From Phyllobacterium calauticae (lineage in GTDB: Bacteria; Pseudomonadota; Alphaproteobacteria; Rhizobiales; Rhizobiaceae): DNA of 64,000 nucleotides. The stretch's first letter is position 1; every line of letters starts with the position of its first letter. Where the stretch lies: contig NZ_JAGENB010000005.1 in the NCBI RefSeq assembly GCF_019991125.1, positions 186,001 through 250,000 on the forward strand, read 5' to 3'. Both the position numbers and the translations under genes were made by a program. The notes under the pieces were generated by a model. It searched no databases. It saw only the letters and a program-made list of their open reading frames with translations, and was not told the DNA's origin. Positions 8,630 to 17,455 of the stretch are shown one piece after another.

Positions 8630-9424
8630 TCAACTCCCCTGCAATGCGATGGCGTCGGATTTGGTGTGAAACCGGTCAATCAGGTCGGGTACGGTAATGC
8701 CGCGTTTCTCCTCCTGTCCGATCTCAAGCAGAACCTTGCCTGCATCCATCATGACGATCTTGTTGCCGTACTTGATCGCATGTTCCATATTGTGCGTGAC
8801 CATCAGCGTGGTCAGCTTCAGTTCCTCGACGGCGCGCACGGTCGTGTCCATCACCAGCTTGGCGGTGCGCGGATCGAGCGCGGCCGTATGCTCGTCGAGC
8901 AGCAGCAGTTTGGGCCGGGTCGACACCGCCATCACCAGCGATAGCGACTGGCGCTGGCCGCCGGACAAAAGCCCGACGGGCATGTCCAGCCGGTTTTCCA
9001 GGCCGAGATTGAGTTCCGCGAGCTGTTCACGATATTTGGCCTTGCGCGGCGCGGTCAGCCCATAGGAAAAGCCGCGCGGCTTGCCGCGCAATTCGGCCAG
9101 CAGCATGTTCTCGCCGATGGTCATGGTCGGCGCGGTGCCGATCATCGGGTCCTGGAACACGCGGGCAATGAACTGCGCACGGCGATGCGCGTTCAGCTTG
9201 GTGACATCCTGGCCGTCAATCGTGATGCGTCCGGCATCGAGCGGCAGTTTGCCGGAAACGGCGTTGAGAAAACTGGACTTGCCCGCGCCGTTGCTGCCGA
9301 TGACGATGCAGAAGTCGGCCGGTTTGAGCGCGATGTTCAAGCCATCAAGCGCCCGGCGTTCATCCAGCGTGCCGCGATAGAAAATCTTTGTGCCGCCCGT
9401 TACGGCAAGCATGTTGGTAGTCAT
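8630..9424 (-). CDS. ABC transporter ATP-binding protein (TrpZ-type candidate)
   Basis: This 264-residue ATPase has Walker A GSNGAGKS (43-50), a Q-loop near RVFQDP, the signature LSGGQRQSL and Walker B LLLLDEHTAALDP. His replaces Pro after the Walker B glutamate (DEHTA), which is a common trait of the ATPases that serve PF04392 binding proteins. The start at 9424 has GAGGGGCT upstream. The gene is followed without a gap by the permease. Together with 9523-10497 it makes a complete importer. The proposed substrate is tryptophan or kynurenine, by neighbourhood. Confidence 0.85.
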   Translation of the reverse strand: MTTNMLAVTGGTKIFYRGTLDERRALDGLNIALKPADFCIVIGSNGAGKSSFLNAVSGKLPLDAGRITIDGQDVTKLNAHRRAQFIARVFQDPMIGTAPTMTIGENMLLAELRGKPRGFSYGLTAPRKAKYREQLAELNLGLENRLDMPVGLLSGGQRQSLSLVMAVSTRPKLLLLDEHTAALDPRTAKLVMDTTVRAVEELKLTTLMVTHNMEHAIKYGNKIVMMDAGKVLLEIGQEEKRGITVPDLIDRFHTKSDAIALQGS

Positions 9425-9460
9425 GTTTGAGCCCCTCAAACCAGGACGAAGCGCCCCGTG

Positions 9461-9500
9461 TCAAAAGTTCCTGCGCCTGTGATGGCGCAGGAACTATATG
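9461..9500 (-). terminator. Hairpin between binding-protein gene and ATPase gene
   Basis: An 11-bp perfect stem (9467-9477 with 9484-9494) precedes a T run on the minus strand (AACTTTTGAC). It lies within an operon, so it probably acts as a partial terminator or a 3' stabiliser for the binding-protein message. Confidence 0.7.
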
Positions 9501-9522
9501 TTTGCAGACGATAGGAGAAGGC

Positions 9523-10497
9523 TTATTTGACGAAACAGCCGCAATCTTTGAGGGAGTCCGGGGCTTTATGCCCGGTTTTCTCCAGGACCTTCTCGTTGAT
9601 CAGCGCCGCGTGATCCGCATAGGACGGCTTGATCGGTGCGAGGCTGGCAGCGGACTTTCCGGCAATGATCTCTGCAGCAAGCTTGGCGGCGTTCTGGCCA
9701 ACCTTGGTGTAGGACACTTCGAAGGCAGCGGCGACAAGGCCGTCACGCACGGCCTGGGCCGAGGCATTGACGATCGGGATATTGATGCTGAGCGCTGCGG
9801 CGGCAACAGCGGGAACGGCCGGCTGCACCAGGTTCGAGGCCGGTACGTAAATGACATCGGCCTTGCCGGCGAGCGAGCTCACGCGCATCGGAATGTCATT
9901 GGTATTGTCGAGACCGACTTCCACGACGGTCAGGCCCTGCGCCGCGGCAGCTTCCTTGACCAGCTTCAGCACGGCAACGTCATTGTCTTCACCCGGATTG
10001 TAGAGATAGGCGAGACGCTTGGCATCCGGCAGCAGCTGCTTGATGAACTTGACGACGGAGTTGACGTCCTGCAGATCGGACGCACCGGTCATGTTCTTGT
10101 CGCCGGCTTCCCAGGAGGGTGTCAGCTTGGCGACGACCGGATCGGTCACGGCGGCGAAAACAACCGGCGTGCCGGTGTTGCCGACGATCTGGCGGGCGCC
10201 CTGTGCCACCGGCGTGGTGACGGCGAGGATCAGTTTCGGATTGGCCGAAGCCAGTTTCGTCACCATTTGCGGAATGAGCGTTGCGTCGAAATTCACCTGC
10301 AGCTCATCGAAAACCGCATCGGTAATGCCGAGCTTGACCAGTTCAGCCTTGAAGGCGGTGACTGTTTCGTCCAGCTGCGGATGCTTGCCGAACTGCGCAA
10401 TGCCGATCTTCGTTTCCGCATAGGCTGCGCTGAGCCCAAGCCCCATTCCCAGTGCTGCAGCAAGCGCTGTCCGCACGACGTATTTTGCACCGATCAT
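9523..10497 (-). CDS. ABC transporter substrate-binding protein (PF04392 family)
   Basis: This 324-residue periplasmic protein has a signal peptide of about 27 residues that ends AYA before ETKIGI. The mature part has the ABC_sub_bind pattern: KIGIAQFGKHPQLD at the start, then LILAVTTPVAQGA, VFAAVTDPV and a GVNSVVKFIKQLLPDAKR-like region. It is first in its minus-strand operon, ahead of the ATPase and permease. Related proteins bind tryptophan in streptococci. Given divergent kynureninase and tryptophan dioxygenase genes, an aromatic amino acid is the likely ligand, which is an inference. Confidence 0.82.
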   Translation of the reverse strand: MIGAKYVVRTALAAALGMGLGLSAAYAETKIGIAQFGKHPQLDETVTAFKAELVKLGITDAVFDELQVNFDATLIPQMVTKLASANPKLILAVTTPVAQGARQIVGNTGTPVVFAAVTDPVVAKLTPSWEAGDKNMTGASDLQDVNSVVKFIKQLLPDAKRLAYLYNPGEDNDVAVLKLVKEAAAAQGLTVVEVGLDNTNDIPMRVSSLAGKADVIYVPASNLVQPAVPAVAAAALSINIPIVNASAQAVRDGLVAAAFEVSYTKVGQNAAKLAAEIIAGKSAASLAPIKPSYADHAALINEKVLEKTGHKAPDSLKDCGCFVK

Positions 10498-10557
10498 CGA
10501 TTGTTCTCCATTTTTTGTTGGCTTTTTATTGGCCTCGCCTCCTCAGGCTTGAAAATA

Positions 10558-10586
10558 ATATAACAAACGTGAAATGATATACAAAC
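10558..10586. promoter_or_regulatory. Direct repeats in the divergent region, candidate GntR operator
   Basis: ATATAACAAAC (10558-10568) and ATATACAAAC (10577-10586) repeat with a 19-bp period, close to two helical turns. They lie between the divergent binding-protein gene and the GntR gene. They suit co-operative binding by the adjacent regulator. Confidence 0.4.
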
Positions 10587-10614
10587 AGAAAATGGCAAAG
10601 GCCGAGGGAACGCA

Positions 10615-11358
10615 ATGGCCGAAAGCATCAAGTCGGAAAACCTCTATACAGCGTTGCGCTCGCGCATCCTGAACGGTGACCTGCAACCAGGGCAATCTCT
10701 GCGGTTGCGCACGCTGGCCGCCGAACTCGGCAGCAGTGCCACGCCGGTGCGGGAGGCGCTGAACCGGCTGCAGGCGGAGAGCTTTGTCACCACCGAGGCC
10801 AACAAGGGCTTTCGCGTGGCCATCGTCACCCTGGAGGAACTGCAGGATCTCGAAGCGGCGCGGTCCGTCATCGAAACCCAACTGCTCGTCAGTTCCATCG
10901 AGAACGGCGACCGGGACTGGGAGGCCAATCTGGTCGGGGCGCATTACCGGCTGTCGACCTGCGAAGTGCCCAATTCCTTTTCGCAGTTCGAGGCAATCGA
11001 TGTCTGGGACGTCGCCCACACCGAATTTCACATGGCGCTCATCGCCGGGGCGTCATCCAAGTGGCTGCTCAACTTTGCCCAGCAGCTGCATGCCCAGCTG
11101 CACCGCTATCGCCGCCACATCATCCTGCGGATCGATCACCTGACCCGTGTCGCGCAGGAAAACAGCGACAAGTCGCTCGGCAACCTGTCGCGCGAAGCGC
11201 TGGGGATCGATGCCCATACCGCCTTGATGGAGGCGGCGCTTGCCCGTGACAAGGCCAGGGCGGCGGCCCTGATGCTGGACCATGTGCGGCTTGCCAAGGA
11301 CGCCTTTCTGAAACTTGCCAAAGCCAGCGGCATCGCCGGCTTTGATACGGCCGCCTGA
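10615..11358 (+). CDS. GntR-family transcriptional regulator (FCD domain)
   Basis: This 247-residue regulator has an N-terminal winged helix (about 10-75; LYTALRSRILNGDLQPGQSLRLRTLAAELGSSATPVREALNRLQAESF) and a C-terminal all-helical FCD ligand domain (about 85-220). GAGGGAA precedes the ATG. It is first in a plus-strand operon with kynureninase 22 bases downstream and is divergent from the importer. It most likely controls both arms in response to tryptophan, kynurenine or a product. The His residues of the FCD domain suggest a metal-assisted carboxylate pocket. Confidence 0.85.
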   Translation: MAESIKSENLYTALRSRILNGDLQPGQSLRLRTLAAELGSSATPVREALNRLQAESFVTTEANKGFRVAIVTLEELQDLEAARSVIETQLLVSSIENGDRDWEANLVGAHYRLSTCEVPNSFSQFEAIDVWDVAHTEFHMALIAGASSKWLLNFAQQLHAQLHRYRRHIILRIDHLTRVAQENSDKSLGNLSREALGIDAHTALMEAALARDKARAAALMLDHVRLAKDAFLKLAKASGIAGFDTAA

Positions 11359-11380
11359 CAGATCAAAGAGAAGAGTGACG

Positions 11381-12616
11381 ATGACACGGATCAATGCAAC
11401 ACATTCGGATGAGACGGATACCCTGCGCCATTTCCGCGAGCGGTTCGATCTGCCGGATGGAGTGATTTACCTCGACGGCAATTCACTGGGCGCCCTGCCG
11501 AAGACGGTGAAAGCCCGCGTGGCCTACACCATCAGCGAGGAATGGGGCAATCAGCTCATCCGCAGCTGGAATACGGCGGGCTGGGTGCATCTGCCGCAAA
11601 AGGTCGGCGGACGGATCGGCCGCCTGATCGGGGCGCAGGAGGGCACTGTCGTGTCGGCCGACAGCACCTCCATCAACCTGTTCAAGGTGCTGTCCGCCGC
11701 GCTCGGCCTCAATCCGGGCCGCAGCAAGATTGTCTCGGAACGGGAGAATTTTCCGACCGATCTCTATATCGCCGAGGGTGTCGCCAGGCAGATCGGTCAG
11801 GGCCACCGGCTTGTGCTGGCTGACAAGCCTGCCGATATCCCGGCGATGCTGTCGGATGATGTCGCGGTTCTCATGCTGACCCATGTGAACTATCGCACGG
11901 GCTATCGGCACGACATGGCCGCGATCACCCAAGCGGCACATGACAAGGGGATTCTCGTCATCTGGGATCTCGCCCATTCCGCCGGTGCCATGGCGATTGA
12001 TCTCACTGGAGCGGACGCGGATTTTGCCATCGGCTGCGGCTATAAATATCTCAATGGCGGCCCCGGCGCGCCGGCGTTTCTCTATGTCAATCCGCGCCAT
12101 CACGGCGGCTTTCGCCAGCCGCTGTCCGGCTGGTTCGGGCACCGCGCGCCCTTCGCCTTCGAATCATCCTATGCACCATCGAACAGCATTGACCAGTATC
12201 TGTGCGGCACGCCCTCCGTGCTTGGGATGGTGGCGATGGATGAGGCGCTGGCGCTCTGGGACGACGTGGACATGGATGCGCTGCGGGCCAAGTCCGTGGC
12301 GCTGTGCGATTTCTTCATTCAGGAAGTCGACGGTTTTGCCGGAGAATTCGGCCTGACGCTGGTCACGCCGCGCAACCCCGATCAGCGCGGCAGCCAGGTT
12401 TCCTATTCCTGCGACAATGGCTATGCCATCATGCAGGCGCTGATCGCCCGCGGCGTCATCGGCGATTTCCGCGCGCCCGATATCATCCGCTTCGGCTTTA
12501 CGCCGCTCTATCTCAGCTTTGCCGAAGTGTCCGAAGCGGTTGCCATCCTGCGGGACATTCTGTCGACACGGGCCTGGGATGCACCGAAATACAAGGTGAG
12601 GGAGGCCGTCACATGA
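11381..12616 (+). CDS. kynU: Kynureninase
   Basis: This 411-residue PLP enzyme cleaves kynurenine to anthranilate and alanine. The pyridoxal lysine is Lys222 in [14 protein letters not shown], and Asp196 lies in WDLAHSAG, which contacts the PLP ring. The substrate-loop signature is SGWFGH. AAGAGAAGAG just before the ATG at 11381 sets the start, so the longer open frame from 11315 is inside the GntR gene. The stop overlaps the tryptophan dioxygenase start by 4 bp. The length is normal for bacterial KynU. Confidence 0.95.
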   Translation: MTRINATHSDETDTLRHFRERFDLPDGVIYLDGNSLGALPKTVKARVAYTISEEWGNQLIRSWNTAGWVHLPQKVGGRIGRLIGAQEGTVVSADSTSINLFKVLSAALGLNPGRSKIVSERENFPTDLYIAEGVARQIGQGHRLVLADKPADIPAMLSDDVAVLMLTHVNYRTGYRHDMAAITQAAHDKGILVIWDLAHSAGAMAIDLTGADADFAIGCGYKYLNGGPGAPAFLYVNPRHHGGFRQPLSGWFGHRAPFAFESSYAPSNSIDQYLCGTPSVLGMVAMDEALALWDDVDMDALRAKSVALCDFFIQEVDGFAGEFGLTLVTPRNPDQRGSQVSYSCDNGYAIMQALIARGVIGDFRAPDIIRFGFTPLYLSFAEVSEAVAILRDILSTRAWDAPKYKVREAVT

Positions 12617-13452
12617 GCCGCACACCCTACAATCCGGAGACGGAAGGCGCGCAGATGTCCTTCGACGGGCGCATGTCCTATGGCGATTACCTGCGCCTCG
12701 ACAAAATATTGACGGCACAGGCACCGCTCTCCGACGCCCATGACGAAATGCTGTTCATCGTGCAGCACCAGGCGTCGGAAATCTGGATGCGGCTGGTCAT
12801 CCATGAACTCATGTCGGTCTGCGAACACATTGCCAAAGACGATCTTGCGCCGTCGTTCAAGATGCTCAGCCGCGTCTCGCGCATTCTCGACCAGCTGAAT
12901 TCCGCCTGGGACGTGCTCCGGACCATGACGCCGAGCGAGTACACGACCTTCCGCGAGGCGCTCGGCATGTCATCGGGTTTCCAGTCGTTCCAGTACCGCG
13001 CCATCGAATTTCTGGCCGGCAACAAGAACGCCGCCATGATGCGTCCGCACGCCCACAGACCCGATATTCATGCGTGGCTGGAGGGTATCCTGCGCGCGCC
13101 CAGCATTTACGACCAGTCCATCCGTCTGCTGGCCCGCAAGGGCTTTGCCATCGACGCGGCGGTGCTGGAGCGGGATTGCGCGTTGCCCTACGAGGCCAAT
13201 GACAGCGTGCGCGATGCCTGGCTGGTGGTCTACCGCTCGCCGGAGGCCCACTGGCCGCTGTATGAACTGGCGGAAAAGCTGGTGGATTTCGAGGATTATT
13301 TCCGCCGATGGCGGTTCAACCACGTCACCACGGTGGAACGCATCATCGGCTTCAAGACCGGCACGGGCGGAACATCCGGCGTCAACTACCTACGCAAGAT
13401 GCTCGATGTCGTGCTGTTTCCGGAATTGTGGAGCATGCGGACCGAACTTTAG
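12613..13452 (+). CDS. kynA: Tryptophan 2,3-dioxygenase
   Basis: This 279-residue heme enzyme opens the indole ring of L-tryptophan to N-formylkynurenine. Family blocks are present: [35 protein letters not shown] (with the distal histidine), [19 protein letters not shown], and the C-terminal [31 protein letters not shown], which holds the proximal heme histidine and the substrate loop. The ATG overlaps the kynU stop (ATGA). Transport, oxidation, deformylation and cleavage are thus all encoded within 7 kb. Confidence 0.95.
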   Translation: MSRTPYNPETEGAQMSFDGRMSYGDYLRLDKILTAQAPLSDAHDEMLFIVQHQASEIWMRLVIHELMSVCEHIAKDDLAPSFKMLSRVSRILDQLNSAWDVLRTMTPSEYTTFREALGMSSGFQSFQYRAIEFLAGNKNAAMMRPHAHRPDIHAWLEGILRAPSIYDQSIRLLARKGFAIDAAVLERDCALPYEANDSVRDAWLVVYRSPEAHWPLYELAEKLVDFEDYFRRWRFNHVTTVERIIGFKTGTGGTSGVNYLRKMLDVVLFPELWSMRTEL

Positions 13453-13464
13453 GTCCGCATTGCG

Positions 13465-13824
13465 TCAGGCGGCGTATTTGTCGATGGCGACGCAGTCCAT
13501 CGCCGACTTGGCGTGAATGTGGTTGCTGTGCGCAAAGCCGTGCCTGGCAATGGCTGCCAGATCGTCGTCCGGCTTGATCGGCCGTGACCACCAGTTGTCG
13601 TTGAGCACCCAGCCCTGGGCGGTGGCGCTTTCGACGTCCTGGCTGTCAGGGCGCAGCACGCAGGATTCATGCATGATTCGGGCATTGGGGGAGCGCCTGT
13701 TCATCATCTTGCGGCCTTCGGCGAGGGCGGTGGCCTCGTCTTCGGCAATGACAAGCTGATGAAACAGATGACGTGTCTGTTTGTATTTGGTCAGATAGGC
13801 AAATTTGACTTGATACGCTGGCAC
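13465..13824 (-). CDS. Hypothetical protein, 119 residues
   Basis: I do not recognise this gene. The GTG at 13824 has CAGGAG eight bases upstream, which decides the start over the longer frame. The protein has a charged N-terminal part (AYQVKFAYLTKYKQTRHLFHQLVIAEDEATALAEGRKMM), and that spacing looks like a small alpha/beta fold. It then has a region with two Trp-rich positions (GWVLNDNWWSRP), and a His-rich end (ARHGFAHSNHIHAKSAMD). There is no signal peptide or membrane helix. It converges on the tryptophan dioxygenase gene and is preceded by an AT-rich gap (13825-14002) that probably holds its promoter. Confidence 0.65.
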   Translation of the reverse strand: MPAYQVKFAYLTKYKQTRHLFHQLVIAEDEATALAEGRKMMNRRSPNARIMHESCVLRPDSQDVESATAQGWVLNDNWWSRPIKPDDDLAAIARHGFAHSNHIHAKSAMDCVAIDKYAA

Positions 13825-14002
13825 TTCATTCTCCTGCACCAAAGACTCAGTCGTTAACCATTTATTAATATTGGCACTTGACACGGCTTTTTCAAGGAGA
13901 TGCAGGTTTTATACAGGTTTATTTGCGGGCGGTTTTCATTGCCTGCGCGTTCGACAAGCCTTTGTTTTCAAATAATAAAGTTATTTTGTTTCATGGTCGA
14001 AA

Positions 14003-14037
14003 TAAAAAGCCGTCCTGCCCTTGGGGGCAGAACGGCT
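14003..14037 (-). terminator. Terminator of the sugar-module operon
   Basis: A GCCGT.CTGCCC / GGGCAG.ACGGC stem with a short loop is followed on the minus strand by TTTTTATTT. It lies just after the last gene of the operon, whose stop is at 14068. Confidence 0.85.
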
Positions 14038-14067
14038 CAAATGTGGCGTCAATCGGCTTGACGCGAA

Positions 14068-15384
14068 TCAGCCATAGACGAGCTTGTCCTGCCGCTTCCG
14101 CAGCTCGACGATCTTCGAGCCGGGGATGGGGGCGGCATTGGCGCTGGTGATGAGTTCGCCCTTGGCGATGGGCGCCGTCACCGTGCCGCCCTGCAACAGG
14201 CCGCAGGGGATGGCTCCGGCGGCCCGCGCTTCCGGCGCCGTCATGATCCAGGCGCGGTAGCAATATTCGCCGATCGCATCGAGTGTCTCGCCGACCTTCA
14301 GGTCCTTTTTCGCCACCGCGCAGACTTCCGCCACGGGCTTGGCCAGAGGCACCATGTCGGCCTTGCCGTAGAGCACGACGCGCGCACAGGTCAGCGGCAC
14401 TTCCAGCGAGGTCAGGTGATAGGGCCGGTGGAAGGTGAAATACGGGCCCTTGCCCATCTTCAGATCCTCCATCCGCTCCGAAATGCGCGGATGCGACATG
14501 TCGGCGACCACGAACACGCCCGGCGCCACGCCCTTGCCGATGGAATAGTCGACGACGCCGACCCGCGACAACAGCCCGCCATCCTTTTGCGGGATCAGCG
14601 TCTTGTTGAGCTGGTCCAGCGTGGCGGCGGGGCCGTGCATGCCCGCCTTGTCGGGCACCAGCCCCGTCGCATTGGCGATCGCCGCCATTTCCACCATGGT
14701 CTTCGAGCCGTCGACGAATTCCACCAGCATGCGCACATTCATGTGGCGCCGCGCCGCCTCCTCTTCGTAATCGTCGGGAATGGCATCGATGTTGAGCGGG
14801 TTGTTCTTGCCCTTGCCGGCGGCAACGATCGGATGGCCCATGGCCGAGACGAACTCGATCAGCTCCATGCAGGAGGACGGCTCGTCGCCGGCGCCCAGCG
14901 AATAGGTGACGCCCAGGCGGTCGGCCTCGCTTTTCAGATACGCGCCGATGGTCACATCCGCCTCGACATTCATCATGACGAGGTGCTTGCCGTGCTCCAT
15001 GGCTCTGAGGCCGATCTCGGCCCCGACCGCCGGAACGCCGGTCGCATCGATCACCACGTCGATGAGATCATTTTCGAGGATGAGGTCGGCATTGTCGGTG
15101 ACGGCGATCCTGCCGCCTTCCATCGCCGCGGTCAGGGCCGAGGCGGTGTTGACTTCTCTGGAATGCCCCGGTTCCTGATAGGCGATATCGACGGCTTTGA
15201 GCGCATTGGGCAGGTTCAGTTCGGAAATCGCGCCGATCTCGACGCCCGGCATATGCGCCACCCGCGTGACGATGTCCGTGCCCATCTCGCCCGAGCCGAT
15301 CAGCCCGATGCGGATCGGACGGCCCGCATCCGCCCGCGCCTGCATGTCCCGCGCCAATCCCGTCAATGCTACATTGCTCGCCAT
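14068..15384 (-). CDS. NAD(P)-dependent dehydrogenase with C-terminal SAF domain
   Basis: This 438-residue protein has a Rossmann fold with the dinucleotide motif GLIGSGEMG (about 28-36) and a homoserine-dehydrogenase-like middle part. Its C-terminal SAF segment (CYRAWIMTAPEARAAGAIPCGLLQGGTVTAPIAKGELIT, ending IVELRKRQDKLVYG) occurs in sialic-acid synthases and antifreeze-like proteins. The start at 15384 is well inside a longer open frame whose N-terminal part is not homologous in style. It is the last gene of a sugar importer and mutarotase operon, so it probably oxidises an imported sugar or a derived sugar acid. The specific substrate is unknown. Confidence 0.75.
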   Translation of the reverse strand: MASNVALTGLARDMQARADAGRPIRIGLIGSGEMGTDIVTRVAHMPGVEIGAISELNLPNALKAVDIAYQEPGHSREVNTASALTAAMEGGRIAVTDNADLILENDLIDVVIDATGVPAVGAEIGLRAMEHGKHLVMMNVEADVTIGAYLKSEADRLGVTYSLGAGDEPSSCMELIEFVSAMGHPIVAAGKGKNNPLNIDAIPDDYEEEAARRHMNVRMLVEFVDGSKTMVEMAAIANATGLVPDKAGMHGPAATLDQLNKTLIPQKDGGLLSRVGVVDYSIGKGVAPGVFVVADMSHPRISERMEDLKMGKGPYFTFHRPYHLTSLEVPLTCARVVLYGKADMVPLAKPVAEVCAVAKKDLKVGETLDAIGEYCYRAWIMTAPEARAAGAIPCGLLQGGTVTAPIAKGELITSANAAPIPGSKIVELRKRQDKLVYG

Positions 15385-15452
15385 ACCAAAACGCTCCTCA
15401 TCCGGCTGCTTTGCGTTCCGGCATAGGACGGGAGACGGCGCTTGGCAACAGG

Positions 15453-16475
15453 CTAGATCTGCAGGAAGCGGAATTCCGTCTGCTGCCGGTAGGTCTCGCC
15501 GGGCCGCAGCACGGTACCGGGGAAATGCGGCTGGTTCGGGCTGTCGGGAAAGTGCTGGGCCTCCAGGCACAGGCCCGCATGCGGCCCGTAGCGCCTGCCG
15601 CCAAGGCCGGTCAGTCCGGGGGCGATCATCCGGCCGTCGTAGAATTGCAGGCCGGGTTCGCTCGTATGAACCTGCAATTCAAGGCCATTATCCGTAGCGA
15701 GCGACGCGGCATGGCGCAGGCCGTCCCTGAGTGCACCGCTCAGCACAAAATTGTGGTCATAGGCCGCGGGCGGGTGCGCGCCGATCAGGCGCGAGGCGCG
15801 AAATTCGAAGGGCGTTGCGTCGACCGGCAGGATGTCGCCGGTCGGAATGAGGTCGTCCGCGACCGGTGTGTAGCTGTCGGCGAAAATCTGCAGCCGGTGG
15901 CCGCGGATATCGTCCGACCCGTCGAGATTGAAATAGCTGTGCTGGGCAAAATTGGCGACGGTCGGCGCATCGGTCGTCGCTGTGATGTTCATGCACAGCG
16001 TCGAATCCGCGGTGAAGCGGTAGGTGCAGCGCACCTCCATTGCCCCCGGGAAACCCTGGTCGCCGTCGGGCAGCCGCAAGGCGAGCGTGACCGACGAGGC
16101 GCTCCAGTCGGCGATGGTCCACAGCCGTTGCGACGTCCCCATCGCGCCGCCATGCAGGGTCTGCTTCGCGCCTTCATTGCGGTCGAGCTGGTAGTCCCTG
16201 CCGTCTAGGCTAAAGCGGCCATGGGCGATCCTGTTGGCGTAGCGTCCGACCAGCGCGCCGAAATAGGGCGACTGGGCGGGATAGGGATCGACGTGGTCGA
16301 AGCCGAGCACCACCCGTTGCGGCGTGCCGTCCGCCAGGGGGATGTGCAGGTCGCGGATGACCGCGCCCCAGTTCAGCACATGCGCCAGCGCACCGGATGG
16401 CGACTGGATCGTCGCCTGGAACACCGGTTCCCCGGCGAACATTCCGAAGGGCTGGGGGCCGAGCAGCGCGCGCAC
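15453..16475 (-). CDS. Aldose 1-epimerase (mutarotase)
   Basis: This 340-residue galactose-mutarotase-like protein interconverts alpha and beta anomers of free hexoses. It has the family features GRYANRIAHGRF, LHGG, NFAQHSYFNLDG (with the catalytic His) and QHFPDSPNQPHFP with a late FLQI end. The catalytic glutamate lies in the C-terminal FYDGRM to LCLEAQHFPDSPN region. The start is a GTG four bases after the permease stop, so it is part of the importer operon. Its presence means that the imported sugar arrives as a free aldose. Confidence 0.9.
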   Translation of the reverse strand: MRALLGPQPFGMFAGEPVFQATIQSPSGALAHVLNWGAVIRDLHIPLADGTPQRVVLGFDHVDPYPAQSPYFGALVGRYANRIAHGRFSLDGRDYQLDRNEGAKQTLHGGAMGTSQRLWTIADWSASSVTLALRLPDGDQGFPGAMEVRCTYRFTADSTLCMNITATTDAPTVANFAQHSYFNLDGSDDIRGHRLQIFADSYTPVADDLIPTGDILPVDATPFEFRASRLIGAHPPAAYDHNFVLSGALRDGLRHAASLATDNGLELQVHTSEPGLQFYDGRMIAPGLTGLGGRRYGPHAGLCLEAQHFPDSPNQPHFPGTVLRPGETYRQQTEFRFLQI

Positions 16476-16477
16476 GC

Positions 16478-17455
16478 TCAGTGGTCCCGCACAGCTGCAT
16501 TGCCGCGCGCGGCGAGCTTCGCCTGCAGAACAACGACGATGAGCAGAAACAGGCCGCGAATGACCGACTGCCAGTAGGCGGAGAGCGAAATCCAGCCCTT
16601 GCCGTTCTCGAAATTGAGAACGTTGAAGAGAATGCCGAGGAGCAGCACGCCCGCCAGCGTTGCCCCGACCGAACCGACGCCGCCGGTCAAAAGGGTGCCG
16701 CCGACGACGACGGCGGCGATGGCAAAAAGCTCCCAGCCGACGCCTTCAATCGGCTGGCCCGCGCCAAACTGCGAGGCGAGGATGACGCCGGCCAGGCCGG
16801 CAAGCCCGCCGCTGGCAAAGTAAACCAGAAACTTGATCCGGCCGACCGGCAGGCCCATCATGCGCGTCGCATCCTCATTGCCGCCGACGGCCAGCACGCC
16901 GCGTCCGGTACTGGTGAAGTTGAGGATGATCCAGCCGGCGATATAGGCGGCAAGTGCTATCCATGCCGGGATGGGGAAGCCGAAAGAGTTGTCCTGGCCG
17001 ATGCTGGTAAAGCCGCTGTCATAGGAAACGGAAACCGACTGGTTGTCGGCGAGCAGCAGGGCGGTGCCGCTGGCCGCCAGCATGGTTGCGAGCGTGGCGA
17101 TGAACGGCATGATTTTCAGCCGGGTTACCAGCGCGGCGTTGACGAGGCCGACGCAGAGCCCGGCACCGACGCCGGCTCCAAGCCCGATCCATACGCCCTG
17201 CGGGCTGAAGAGCGCGGCGACCACGCTGCCGAGCGCTGCGGTCGACCCCACGGAGAGGTCGATGCCGCCGGTCATGATGACGAAGCACATGCCAAGCGCC
17301 ACCAGCGCGAACATCGAATTGTAGCGCAGCACGCTCGATATGTTGAAAAAGCCGAGGAAATAATCATAGCGCAGCCAGCCGAACAGGACGAGCAGCAGCA
17401 GCGCGACCACCACGCCGTACCTGCCGAGCAGGGATATCCATCGTGTCCGGGTCAT
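16478..17455 (-). CDS. yjfF: CUT2 sugar ABC transporter permease (YjfF-like)
   Basis: This 325-residue membrane protein has about eight to ten helices and the CUT2 blocks MTGGIDLSVGSTAALGSVV and VGGNEDATRMMGLPVGRIKF. The second member of a heterodimeric permease, it corresponds to YjfF of the E. coli galactofuranose importer. The ATG at 17455 overlaps the end of the other permease gene by 4 bp. The longer open frame beyond it is antisense-like arginine-rich noise. Symbols are by family resemblance. Confidence 0.82.
   Translation of the reverse strand: MTRTRWISLLGRYGVVVALLLLVLFGWLRYDYFLGFFNISSVLRYNSMFALVALGMCFVIMTGGIDLSVGSTAALGSVVAALFSPQGVWIGLGAGVGAGLCVGLVNAALVTRLKIMPFIATLATMLAASGTALLLADNQSVSVSYDSGFTSIGQDNSFGFPIPAWIALAAYIAGWIILNFTSTGRGVLAVGGNEDATRMMGLPVGRIKFLVYFASGGLAGLAGVILASQFGAGQPIEGVGWELFAIAAVVVGGTLLTGGVGSVGATLAGVLLLGILFNVLNFENGKGWISLSAYWQSVIRGLFLLIVVVLQAKLAARGNAAVRDH

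Noticed and set aside
9427-10563. 378-residue plus-strand open frame
   Set aside because: It covers the binding-protein gene on the opposite strand, and no domain pattern is visible.
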